Positions 1-11,545 of a DNA stretch of 64,000 nt are shown piece by piece (positions within the stretch are counted from its first letter, which is position 1; every line of letters begins with the position of its first letter). Under the pieces are notes generated by a model. The model saw only the letters and a program-made list of their open reading frames with translations. It was not told where the DNA came from and searched no databases. The translations under genes and the position numbers were made by a program. Source of the DNA: Cymodocea nodosa (lineage: Eukaryota; Streptophyta; Magnoliopsida; Alismatales; Cymodoceaceae); NCBI GenBank assembly GCA_036874045.1, contig CM072344.1, positions 2,762,501 to 2,826,500 on the forward strand. Direction: 5' to 3'.

Positions 1-2300
1 CTAATTTCTTGCTTGTGTATTATTATAGGCTGTAGATGTTGGAATTTTATTGTTGCAAGAATTAATTATCTCCTCATGCATATGCTTTTCATGTTAGTTA
101 TTTCCACAAGGTTACAAATAGGTGGTAGGAAGGACACAATCACTCCCCTCATTTGTTAAGCGTGTGGGAACTAATGAATTCACATAGGCTTATTACTGTT
201 ATTATTTTGTTTTGCTAATTATGAAATTAACCACCGCATAGTGAGATTATAATTTGGATTATACAAAATTATCACAACGCATATCCTTTTACCAAAAATA
301 TGGCCGTAGAGAAAACTGAGGTGGTGGTATTCTCAAAGTTATTGTTAAAAGTAACATTGTTCCTATCAAGTAAAAGAATAGACCAAACTATAAATGTGGT
401 AGGATAAAGGGGTTCCACACAAAACTAAGAAGTGATTCAATTAAAATACGGAGACTTGAGGTTAAAAATATTCTCTGGGTTATTATTAGCATTCAACATA
501 AATAGGTTACCTTGCGGTAAAATTTGCCAAATTCTACAGGGAACGAGGAATTCAAATGATATGTGTGCTGTAGTTCTTGACAGAGTTTGCATACGTACTT
601 GTTGGGCAAATGTTGAAGATTAGTTTGAGATAATGATTTGCCACCTAAACAATTTTCTTTTATATAATGACTTCCGTTCACTCTTCAACTTGTTGAGACA
701 AAATTCCACATGGATACAAAATATAGAGAAGTTGATCGTGCCAATTTATTTTTAAGTTAGATTTTCACTTAATATCAGAGTTGATTTTTATTGTTGACCA
801 TTTGTGGCTATAAAAAATATAAAAAATCACAATTGAAGGAATATATATATTAAGACAAAGTTGATTTTTATTTTACATTGCTGCAAAATAAAGAAGACTT
901 GACTTTGCATCAAAGAGAACCCTCCACCTCATGCCAATTGATATTAAGTTCTTTGATCAAATATTCAAATTATTCGGCGGATGTCACATGCGCATCTTTT
1001 TTATTGAAGAAGCTTCCTTGCGAGGCCATGGTTGTAGCAAAAGGATGCATGTTTCCGTGGCTCTGTGGTAAAAATGACCTTAATATATTAAATCCTCGTC
1101 TGATGCAATCCCTGGAATTTTATACCCAACCTAAAGAATGTAGCCCCGAAGAAGTCAAGCCATCTTTTTGAAAAGGATGGTGTGGGATTTGGGCATGCAT
1201 GAATTAATATAACAATAAAAAGCACATGCTTATGCCAGCCGCCGCGAAACTGACGCAGCCGGTGCTTTATTAATTAATTGTCTTCCTAAATTAAGTTGAA
1301 GAATTAAACCGAGTCTAATTAATTAACCAACTAGCTTGCGTATCATTGGATGCATTCTTAGTATACAGCCACCAGCATGAGATTAATTAATTAATCCTAC
1401 TGTTCATTCTTTTTCTTTATAATTGATAGTTGAGTAGTGTTGTTGAGTGATTGATTGATTTCCTCTTGATTGTTCCTTTTTGATACGTTTGTTGAAATGT
1501 GGAGATCTAATTTAAAATCTATTGAAAATAACTGGAGACGTTCCTTTCTATATTAATTTATTTTTTTATTTTTTTAACTGGTATGTATATGTAGAAGCAT
1601 CTTTTCCAATTCTCCTCTTCACCAAACGGTCTTATTAAAATCTGAATATCTAATTTAAAATTAATTAGGAATGAGTGAAGAAGACTTTTTCTATGTTAAT
1701 TATTTTTCATCATTTCATGTTTAACTATCTTTTCCAACGACATGCACCCTCTAGCCGAACCCTTTTTTATTAATTACTTTGTAAGACAAAGCCATTCCAA
1801 TGGATAGATTTTTAGGAGGATCAACAATGGAATTTTGTAAAGAAAGGTGTTTCACATTCGAATTTAAGCAAAAATACTATCATTATCATCACAAAAAGGG
1901 TTCAAGAGGTGGGATCCATTAACATTCCTCGATCTATAATGCCCCATCTAAAGTTCAACAAATCTAGACCCTTAATATTTTCTTTGTTGGAATTTAATGT
2001 TAGAACACAACAAAAATCTGAGTGTTTTCGTTGAAAAATGTTTGTAGTTATATAAAATATTGCAACAATCTGAAAAAATCAGTTTCAGTAACGATATTTT
2101 TTTGTACAAAGAAAAATAAACATAACGTTATTAAGCTATGGAAAAGGTGGCAAGTTTAGAATGACAGAGTTATGCATAATTCTACAATTTTTTTTGTTTA
2201 CAAGATGATAAGAATCTCCTTACCATCAGATTAAAGTACACATTTTTGTGGGTGCATAATTCTACAATTGGAAATAATCTATTGAAAAACAAGCATTTTT
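1..2300. other. Intergenic stretch without a supportable gene
   Basis: AT-rich sequence with no recognisable protein family on either strand. The longest open stretch (about 881-1171, plus) gives a 97-residue product without a recognisable motif and without splice context, so it is not called. Short poly-T and ATTAATTA-rich segments occur, as in ordinary plant intergenic DNA. Confidence 0.6.
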
Positions 2301-2310
2301 CTTTCTAAAG

Positions 2311-2940
2311 TTGGAGTTGAAATTAAAGCACTGTTTAACTATATATATAGATCTTGATTGTTTACTTACTACCACCTTTCTTATAAATAGAATGCCAACT
2401 AAGATTCTCCAAGGTATTACTCCATACGAGGCCCTCTATCATAATATTACCTGCCATAACCATACTAACAGACGATGGATCAGCAATGGTAATAGAATTC
2501 AACATTCTCATGATCTTATCAAACTCTCCCTAAGTGATGGATGATCCTGGTGGTTGATTGTCCTAACCTACAACTACATTGTTAATTGCTAGAGACTGAG
2601 ATTTGTTGCCTGTAGGTTTGAATATTTGTCTTCAAGGAAATACTTTGTGTGGCTTGTGGCTGGGTGGAAAATTAATCAACCAATAACATTTATCGACTGA
2701 GTGCCCATTCTGTTCACAGTGAGTGTAGAAAAGTTTTTTATTGTTGCCTTTGTTGTTGTTGGAGGTTTTGTTTCCACCCTTGTTATTGTTTTTACCTTCT
2801 ACATTGACATTAATCGGACACTAGAGTAAACATAATCCTTTAAGTAAGATGGGGGTTGTCTGGACCTTTGTGACCTTCTGAGATCATGCTCAGAAGGTCA
2901 CAAAGGTCCAGACAACCCCCATCTTACTTAAAGATTGATA
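2311..2940. mobile_element. Broken Copia fragments in mixed orientation
   Basis: Fossil pieces of a Ty1/Copia retrotransposon. On the plus strand about 2335-2440 reads like the C-terminal part of the Copia integrase (FLINRMPTKIL followed by a TPYE motif). On the minus strand about 2640-2735 carries a CCHC zinc-knuckle of a Copia Gag. A piece of the linker before the reverse transcriptase is present in both orientations at 2838-2933. The fragment is heavily decayed and no LTR was seen. The mixed orientation indicates rearrangement or two separate insertions. Confidence 0.7.
2838..2933. repeat. Perfect palindrome, 45-bp arms, 6-bp spacer
   Basis: Bases 2838-2882 and 2889-2933 are exact reverse complements, separated by atcatg. 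Single-stranded it would fold into a near-perfect 45-bp hairpin. Both arms read outward from the centre as the same Copia pol linker (RRSQRSRQPPSYLKD). The palindrome is therefore an inverted duplication of one retrotransposon segment, not a terminator or a protein-binding operator. Confidence 0.9.
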
Positions 2941-3950
2941 ATATTTTGAAGTGGCGGTTGCAATCAAAATATTTGTGTTTTGTGGACAATGCTATTCTAG
3001 AACTGCTTAGGGTTATCATTGTTCGTAGAGAAGCAGCGCCCCAACTTATGTGATGTGGTTTTTGGTTGTTGGTGTAATTTCACATTTAAAAGTAATGGCA
3101 CAAATAATTATTTTTGAGTGAGAAATGCGCATTTTTGTTAGGAGATTTAAAAGTGGCAACACCACTATATATAAGGAATTTTTGTGTAGCAAGAAAAAAT
3201 ATAAATAAATATTTATAAAAAGAAAACCATGTTGGCAATGTTGTCTAAATATTGAGAAAATTGATCAAAAAATTTTGAAAAATCATTTTTTGTGATGTAT
3301 GGATGATTTTTTAGTGATTTTGAAAATATTTTAGATATTACTAAAATTATTTTATTTTCTCAAACATTATTTCATACACTACTTTTGTGTAGTGTTGGTA
3401 TTTAAAAATGGCTTATGAAATCACACAGCAGGAATATGGGGTTTAGGGTTTATATATATATATATATATATAGACACACAAATTCAAAGAAAGGGAGAGA
3501 GAGAGTGTGTGTGTGTTGATTGATTAGAATTAATTAAGAAGAGTGTTGAAATAATCTAACATTAAAAGTAGGAAGGATGTGACTTTTGTGTGTCTAATTG
3601 TAGAAAAATAATTAATCACTTGTAACAATATTATTTTAGGTAAAATATCAACATTTCACGGAGTCACAACTTCAAATGCGTCACATGCATTTATTAAAGC
3701 CAGGAAACTAACCAAATTCTAGCTTAGACTGTTCAACAGATAACGTATTCAACTTGTAAATTATTCTCCAAAGGCTTACGGCGGCTTCAACTGATCAAAG
3801 GCGGCTATGGTTATTGGATAAATGGACAGAAGAAAAAGGTGCACAAGGAAGGAAACTCGTCTCCAGCAGCCTCTTAAATTAACATTAAATCAATAAATAA
3901 AATAATCCCATAATACACATTGCAGGTATTTAAAAAACCCTATCCTTTGT
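2941..3950. other. Intergenic stretch with simple repeats
   Basis: No gene seen. It contains a (TA)n run at 3451-3472, then (GA)n and (GT)n runs at about 3494-3516. The rest is AT-rich and unremarkable. It ends at the 3' flank of the minus-strand GARP gene. Confidence 0.6.
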
Positions 3951-3989
3951 TATATATTTATGCTTCTTTGATATGCACATTGCCTATAT

Positions 3990-4032
3990 ATATAAATACA
4001 TATACATATATATATATATATATATATGTATA
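3990..4032. repeat. TA-rich microsatellite downstream of the GARP gene
   Basis: Alternating TA/CA tract, mainly (TA)n at 4008-4028, just beyond the stop codon of the minus-strand GARP gene. A second short (AT)n block at 4330-4347 lies in that gene's last intron. It has no coding meaning. Confidence 0.85.
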
Positions 4033-4035
4033 TGT

Positions 4036-5617
4036 TCAATGATAGTACGAAGAGGAGAGTGTCAGCTCCAAGTTTACACATCTTGGATCGTAGGGGTGGA
4101 CACCAGTAGGACTGCAACCAGCAGATTGATCAGAAGCGGCATATTTTTTGTTGGAATCAAAAAGATGACGAGGGAGGTGGACGTGTTCGTTGGGATCGAA
4201 CTCGATGCTTGATCCCGTCTCACTCTTTTCTTCACATCCTTCCTTCTTTCCAATGTGGTTTTGATCGCCGGTAAACCACCATAACTTGAGCTTGCATTCT
4301 TCTTTATGGGGCTCTTCCTCCTGCATGCACATATATATATATATATGTGCCAGACATGAAACTTAATTTTTGGTTGCATAAGATGAACACTCAAGTGATT
4401 AAACTACTGGTTTAATCAAGTAATTAATTAATTACACTACCTGATCAACATAACGGTTGTGCCTCAATCCACATGCTTGCTTAGAAGCATTGGATTTGGA
4501 ACTTCGGTAATAATCTCTTCCCATCTTGCTTTCCGGATTTGATGACCAGCACTTCGGTGAGATCTCATCCATTGATGACCTGTATGTGCATATACGTACA
4601 GAGGGAAACCCCTAAATCAATATCTCTTCCATGCATAATTTTTTTCATATCGATAATATATATTATTTCCTAGATTTAAATTTAGCATATATATATATAT
4701 TTTAAAGGTCCAACTATATTATCGATCTGCTGTTGGCTTAAATATACATGAAGCGTGATTAATCAATCACCTTTGCAATTGGTAATCATGGATGGTCGCC
4801 CCTAATCTGATTTGCTGTTCTGCACCACAGGATGGAACATGGTGAGGACCATTGCTACTGTTGCGTGGCTTCCTCCCCCTCCTCCTGCTCTTGGGGGCAA
4901 GAGAAGAATCACAGCTTGCTCCTTGGTGATCTTCTGCACTTCTGTACATCTGCACCCAAATAAACCATCTTGTTGAGTAAGCCCATGTCGAACAATTGCC
5001 AATTTTTTCGTGTAGCTGGAACAGATCGTGAAACCCTAATTCATCAATTCACACACATAAGAAATAAAAAGTTTAGGAGCACAGCCGCAGGAATTAAGTA
5101 CCTGAAGATGGCTTTTGATATGAGAAACGCTCAATCCCTTGACGTTCATCAGCTGCTGTATCTTTTTTGGTGTTGCTTCTGCAAAATACAACACAAAAGC
5201 AAGAGATGGAAATCAATGGATGGAAAATAGTAATTAATATTCTTAACAGCATTAATTAGTGGAGACCATTCGTTCATTCGTCTCGATCATGCTTGATCAG
5301 CGAGTAACTAACAGATCAATAACAAGGAGCAATTAATTATGAGGCTCAGACTTTGCCTTTTGTGTTTCCGATTTAAATCTAATTGATTTAATTACACCCC
5401 AGTTCAAATATCACCAATATTGATCAACTACGGCGTAGATATATTAATTCATACAAACCAGGAATCTAATAGCTACTTGGAAGCTTTGCTTACTCTGTTG
5501 GCCACCGAGGTAATCGATAGCAACGACGAAGCGTTGATGGAGCTCCTCCGTCCACCGCATCCGAGGAGCTTCCGACCTGTTGTAGTGCCTGATTCCTCCT
5601 CTTTGTGGGTTTCTCAT
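4036..5617 (-). CDS. GARP/G2-like MYB transcription factor with C-terminal EAR motif
   Basis: Five exons on the minus strand: 5617-5494, 5178-5102, 4949-4771, 4579-4441 and 4320-4036. All junctions are GT-AG, phases agree, and the product is 267 residues. The start ATG is the first after an in-frame TGA upstream. Residues 19-70 form the single MYB-like domain of the GARP class: PRMRWTEELHQRF, then ATPKKIQQLMNVKGLS and SHIKSHLQMYR, with exon breaks inside the domain as usual. A basic RRRGRKPR patch follows at about residue 88, and LELTL (257-261) near the C-terminus matches the EAR repressor motif. The closest family known to me is the At1g14600-like G2-like group, which bind DNA in the nucleus. 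A repressor role is inferred from the EAR motif. The coding frame is intact. The exact orthologue is not determined, so no symbol is given. Confidence 0.92.
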
Positions 5618-5734
5618 ACCCTTTAATTTCCCTTCTTCACAACCTACCTCTCAGCAAAAGCAAAAGGGAATTAATACTGATCCGCCTGTAATCATGAAGT
5701 GATAAGATGGATGGAGATGGGAGGGTTTGGCAGC

Positions 5735-5746
5735 CTATTTATTCCC
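5735..5746 (-). promoter_or_regulatory. Candidate TATA-like element of the GARP gene
   Basis: On the minus strand the sequence GGGAATAAATAG lies about 120 bases upstream of the start ATG of the GARP gene, a plausible distance for a TATA-type box with a short leader. The NAC gene has nearly the same AATAAATAG word at a similar distance. It is inferred from position and composition only. Confidence 0.4.
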
Positions 5747-5749
5747 ACC

Positions 5750-7140
5750 CACATGTGAACATGGAGCTCTGGTCTGCTTTATTGACCAGACCAAGTCAAG
5801 GGAGCCGATGGACGTCCCTGCACTTCCATATATAAAATATCAACCGAAGTTCTCATCTGAGTTCAATTCAGAGAATAAAACAAATCCCCTCGCCATCAAC
5901 TAGATGAATGTTTTAATTTTTGGTAATTAATGTTTTTCTTGGATTTGAATTGAAAATATCTTCTTCTTCTCTTTTGATATTAATAGTTTTTCCTCATTAA
6001 AATTCAAACCCTAAGCACTCTACTCATAATCGACTGAGTTATTACAACTGGTTAAATATCTGATTTTGTTATAAAGTGGAAGATTAACAAAATCCTTGAT
6101 CTTCAAGACACGTGAATATTGCTTCGATAATGATGGTATTTTTTGCATTCTTCAACATTCAAACCTTAGAAAAGAAAATATGTAAGTGTGCATGCATTAC
6201 CTGAAATCTCACCTAATAAAAGCAGTTTACAACACGTTTGTTCCGACCCAACTGTGGAGGCGTGTGATTTCTGTGCAGAATTAATATGTATCTCAGGCAT
6301 GTGGCTAGAGTTCGGTGCGTGTGGAATAAGCCAGCACTTGAGGGGGTAGATCAATACAGACATGTCAAAGCTGCGGCCACACATGCATGTCAAACAAGAT
6401 ATGCCTTTTCTCTATCTCCTAAACTCCCTTTTGCTGCCGACCCCAGTAGCATGTTACTTAACTTGTTATGTACAGATACCTATTCGATCGATTTTTGGGC
6501 GCGCAGTTGATCTATACACGCATTGCTTGGTTGATTCCCAAGGTAAGGAAGAAATCCTACCATGCATGCATAGCTTTTACTTAACAAAGAGAGTGAAATC
6601 TATTATTTACAGAAATGGTCTTACGTTAGAAAAAGTGAAGACATGACTCTAAGAGATTTTTGCAAATGGATTATCATACAATCGTTGCTTTTTACACTAA
6701 TCATAGGTAGAAAGAATCCAACTTATTTGCACGCTGTTAAGCATAACATCTGGTAATCATCGATTCTTCTCTTTAAGAAACAAAAGCACCATTGAAAGTT
6801 GTCATGTCGTATATCGAAGATTTGCAAAATCAAAGTCTTCGTGATAGTTTACAAACGATACATTACTTAATAATCAACAAGTTTTGAATTAGATGTTTAC
6901 AGTTAATCACGATATCACTATGGGATGAGAGTTGGATCCCTTTTTTTTGTCAACTGATAGATATCATGACTTATTTGGTGAAGTTTAGTTTTATTTTGTG
7001 TAAGAATTTATTAAATCTCTTTAACAAGTCTTTTAGTCTTATAATATTAGAAATTTTTTATTATATACTTTTATGAATATAAAATTTCTTTGAAATATTA
7101 CGATAATTATCATTTTTTGAATTTTTACGGTGCTTAAAAA
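5750..7140. other. Intergenic stretch upstream of the GARP gene
   Basis: No gene recognised. Open stretches around 6166-6646 on both strands encode nothing familiar and lack splice logic. It is presumably promoter and spacer for the minus-strand GARP gene. Confidence 0.5.
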
Positions 7141-7960
7141 TGATGTTTTGATGTGCTGTCACGGGCATGCCAATTAATTAACCATCGTCGATCATCTTCA
7201 CGTACAGTATTCGAATGTCACCTCATCGATCCAGAGTCTCAAATGGTTGCGTTGGACGAGATCATCGCCAAGTCCACGTCGACCAACAGTATAATCACAT
7301 ACTTCTACCAATATCCATATTCACCACCTACTTCTGCTTGCCATGGAATACATACATATATATATCTTGAACAATAGGTTTGGCCATTGAAGTGCCTAAG
7401 CGACGAATATATACGACCAGTACACCAATCACTCATTCTTTTAGTCCTACAAGGTGAATGATTGATTGATTGATGCATTGTGTTGATAATGGTGCAAAGG
7501 AAGGCAACTAAGTCAAAATATTTGACTTTTGGGGCGGAGGCCGCACACATAAGGGCGCGTAATTTTCTCAACCGATCTTTCTTACCTGCGCTACCCATTT
7601 TGACGGTGCCAACCTTTGTCTCCGTCTGTTCCGTGCAGCTGCCGTAGCGCTGCAAGCAACCTCTCTCTTCGTCCGCAGATTCCAAATTCCGCAAGCGACG
7701 TCGACGCCAACGGAAGGGAATGTTTCCGAGTCGAGTACGAAGAGGCCGCGTACGCCGCCGGAACTTGTCGTCGTCCCCGATCGTCCGATTCCGATCTGTG
7801 GGTCGGCCGGTGGAAGAATCATCGATCATTTCGGCGGCAGGTCGTGGTTCACACCTCACCATGCATGCGTACGTCAATCACACGCAGGACTAACGGGGAA
7901 CGAGAAAAACGTGTGGCCATCGATCTAATCAGCGCTCGTGCTTTCTTTAAATATATACGT
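7140..7960. other. Unassigned GC-rich island, possible gene remnant or leader
   Basis: The segment 7550-7890 is clearly more GC-rich than its surroundings and is open in several frames (minus 7305-7877 and 7568-7822, plus 7616-7963). None gives a recognisable domain. On the minus strand an ATG at about 7600 is followed by a good donor (GCAG followed by GTAAGAAAG), which would give a very short first coding exon. No matching downstream exon was found. A second, less AT-rich patch at 7150-7310 is also open but unrecognised. It could be a promoter or leader exon of an unrecognised gene, a non-coding RNA or a gene relic. Confidence 0.3.
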
Positions 7961-10090
7961 TGATAAAAAGTGAAGATATGGCTGTCTTTTATATATGATA
8001 AATAAACTACAAATGAAAAAAAAAATGTTACAAAAATTTCATATTGATGAAAGTAAAGACAAGTCTAAATAATCTTTTCACTTATTGATTTTTGAGTTGA
8101 AATTTCAAAAAAAAAAAAAAAAAAAAACTTGTTTTACATTTCTCATAATAATGATAGTATTTTTTACATTTTTTATAGTTTAATTTTTTTTTAAAAAAAA
8201 TTACAAGTAATATTAACTTGGTCAATTCAAAAATTTTATCACGTGTCAAGCACGTAGAACTTGAAAATTCACCCTAATAATTGATGAATACTCTTCTATC
8301 GATCGTATGCATCGATCAGCAATTTGAACATGGAACTTTTCAAACTATATATCTCAGTTAAGATAAAAAGTTGTCGAACAAGCAGATTTCCGAGAGCGAG
8401 AGACAAAGACGCGTATCGTACAATTGAACCCCATTCTTTGAACGCAGCAGCAGCACTTCTTTACTGATCAACTAAAAGGCGCCTATCAGGCAAATGTCCT
8501 GGAATCATTTTCCATCAGCAGCCGATCATATGCATCGATCTTCGAAGCTTCCGTATGAATGATTGGTGCGCTCCCAAAGAAACATATATACTGAAGAAGA
8601 AGATAAAAGGAGAGGGAAGAGAAGAGAGAAGTCAAGGGTATCGACGGCAATATGTTTGACATTTTGGTGCATCTCAAGAAGAGCTTTTTGTTTTTTTTTT
8701 ACATGATAATAATATGTTGTTGATGACGAACTAGTTAGGTTACGTCATTCCAGGAATTTTTGTAATAACACGGATATCGACAACATTAGTGCATTTACGG
8801 ACATTATTTGGACAGATAACCTTAAAATCATTTTACTTATTTTTTATAACGATAATTCTTTCATTTGAATTGTAATAAAAACAGCGTGTGCAACTGCTCG
8901 CAGAGTAACGTAAAATTTCACTTTTCTCACTAAAAAAAAAACATGAGATCGTGTACTTGAATAAGGAAGAAATTATCGTTGTTTTTTTATTTATTTATCG
9001 TGAGTTTAAATCCCGTAGAAGATAAAAGTTCATAAAAAATATTTAAATCTTGAGAAAACGAAAATAATCAAATTACGAGAAGTCAAAAGGAATACCATCG
9101 ACGTTTGATGTCAATAAATGAGGCCGCCGAAATCTTGTTCCTTCCCACAACAGCCGTGTTCGAAACCACTGCACCGCACATTCTCCTCCACAAAAACAAA
9201 CGCAAACCAACGAAAGAGACCCCAACCCAAGCACAACGTGCGAAAATAGTACGCGATAATTGTAACGTGAAAAATTCATCTACCATAACATAAATAATAA
9301 ATGATAACATAAATCTCATTAAACTATACTAATATAACATCAACCTCATTAGAGTCACACCAGTGATGTTGTTATCCAAATTTGCTGTAGATGCCAATTT
9401 AGGAATTCGGGCGGATTTTATGTACGATGGCATTGGGCGAGTGATTCATTGGGCAAGGGGTGTGTGATTAATCTCAACTCTTCGTTAAGAATGCTACACA
9501 ACATTTCTGTAGTTTTCATTTCATTAATTTATATTGTCTTAATCCTTCGTTAACGGTGCAAACAACATTTTTGTTATGGGAACTGACATTTACATTTTTC
9601 TCATTTTATTAACTTATATTGTCTTAACCTTCCCATATTTCTATCGTCGGCATTAACATTTTTGTTTTTCTCATTTTATTAATCCGTATTATTATGACTT
9701 GAATAAGAAGGCAAAGTGAGTAGTTTTCCGGTAGAGGAAGATAAGGTGTTTGGGGGGATTTATTTAAGTGGAGATCTTTTGATCTTGCTGTGTCTTGGTT
9801 GTCTTCTTCAGGGAGCTTAACCATGATTAGATGGAGGAGATAAGGTGCTGAGTTGGATGAGTGAGAGATCATATTTATTTGACTTGATGGAAGAGTAAAG
9901 GGAGAAGTTCCCATAGATTGCCATGCGACTAATAAACGATCAAGATTTGAGATACACCTCGTAGCGTGTAATAAAGAAATATCATGCTAAAACTTCAAAA
10001 AATTTTCCTTTCTTCCTATCAAATATAATCCTACAAAATCCGATACTACTATATTTTTTGAAAATTAAAGTAATTTCATGCAAATGGTAA
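7961..10090. other. Intergenic stretch with A-rich tract and short direct repeats
   Basis: No gene supported. A run of about 20 A sits near 8108-8127. A TCATTTTATTAA...TATTGTCTTAA unit recurs at about 9518, 9599 and 9670 (third copy partial). A less AT-rich patch at 9100-9250 is open on both strands but unrecognised. Confidence 0.5.
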
Positions 10091-10099
10091 AATAATAAA

Positions 10100-11545
10100 C
10101 GCTTCGTCGATTTCCAAATGTTTTGTGCATCAGCTGGTTCCTCTACGATCGTGCGACTTACATTACATTCTCCTCCCCAAAAGCTTCACGCGTCGTCGCA
10201 AACCTACGATGCGCACGATCATGGGATTTTCGTAGACTTGTTCGTTCACTCCTTTGCGGTTATGTTGCTCGGGTGACTTTTATAAAAAGGGAAATCTAGC
10301 GAACATAAGCTTTTTCAACTCGATGATTTGAAGAAGAAGAAGAAGAAAGAAGGAGAAATCTGTAAGAATCGGTCAAGAAGATCAATTTGAATTTAGAAAT
10401 TTAATTTGAAATGTAAATTTGTTTAAAGGAGGATGCAGAGGTAGAGATTGTGGAAGAAGTTATAATCCTCCCAATGTTATATAAATAATGAGTGATTAAA
10501 GGAAAATAAGAATCTAGAGAAATCACCAAAAAAAAGGAACAAGACCTACAATCAGAACCCCCAATCCCACCATCATCGACTTGTTGAAATAGGTATCAGA
10601 GCCAGGTCAACCTTTGTTGTTCTATGTGCACCAAGCTAGTTGCCCTCCACGCATGTCGATGCTTGGCCCTCTACTTTCTCCATCTGCATGCGAGTTTTCT
10701 TTCCCTCTGCTGCCATGTCCATCACACACCTCCATTGTCGCCCGTCTACCCCCCCTCTACAGGAAGGCCTACGCACTTCCTCAAGCTCTATTTTCACTTG
10801 CACACGTTGGTCCTCCACCTGAATTAGGGGTGATTGGTTAGGGTTTTATCTCTCCTTTTACATATATATATATATATAATATTGGAAAAAATGCATTATT
10901 TCTAAAGGTTAATTTTGTTAGTTTCAATTTTAATTTACTTGATTAGAAATTTCATGATAGATTAGTTAAAAAAAAGGTTTTTATGCTTTGGTAATTTAAA
11001 TTGAATATTGATTAAAATTTTGGAATTATTTTAGGAAATTTAAATTCAAATCTAATTGAAATTTTTTTTTTTGAAAATTGTATAAATTTTTGGAACTAGT
11101 TTTTTCTCAATTGAAATTAATTAATTGTTATAATTGGAAATTTTGTAGAATTTATTTTGTTAAATTCTTGGAATTTATTTTTTACTGAAAATTAATTTAT
11201 TAATTGCAAGTAGAGTTTTTGAATTTGGAAATTAATTTTTATTATAGATTTAAAATATGGTTACTAAAATGTTTACAAGTGAATTGGTAAGGATTGATAA
11301 ATTGAATGAGGTAAATTATGAGACGTGGTAGAGAAAAATTAATAATGCATTAGAATTTGACAATATAGAACATGTAGAAACTAGTCCTTGGAAATTAATG
11401 ATAATGCTTTTGAAGTAGAAATAAAGAAAGTAGAAAAATGAAAAATTGAAGATAAGAAAGCTACAAGTCTTATGTTCATGTTTATGAAGGACAGTTTGGT
11501 AAGATGCTTTGAAATTATAGAAGATCAAAAGACTATATAATATAG
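10100..11545 (+). mobile_element. Copia fossil: 5' LTR-like part, primer-binding site and start of gag
   Basis: A primer-binding site like that of most plant Copia elements, matching the initiator-Met tRNA complement (GGTATCAGAGCC), lies at 10592-10603. Upstream, about 10100-10590, is LTR-like, with a TATA-like TTTATAAAAA at 10279-10288; its 5' edge was not fixed. Downstream, 11260-11545 reads as the N-terminal part of a Copia Gag (KLNEVNYETW and following). The element stops abruptly at about 11545, where a second element in the opposite orientation begins. It is broken, and no 3' half was found in this window. Confidence 0.65.

Noticed and set aside
881-1171. 97-codon plus-strand frame
   Set aside because: No motif, no splice context, AT-rich surroundings. 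A chance frame is more likely.
7305-7877. 190-codon minus-strand open frame as a gene
   Set aside because: No recognisable domain, low-complexity Arg-rich product, and competing open frames on both strands. Kept only as an unassigned GC-rich island.
10592-10603. Possible tRNA gene fragment
   Set aside because: Only the short initiator-Met complement is present, as in an LTR-element primer-binding site. There is no cloverleaf.
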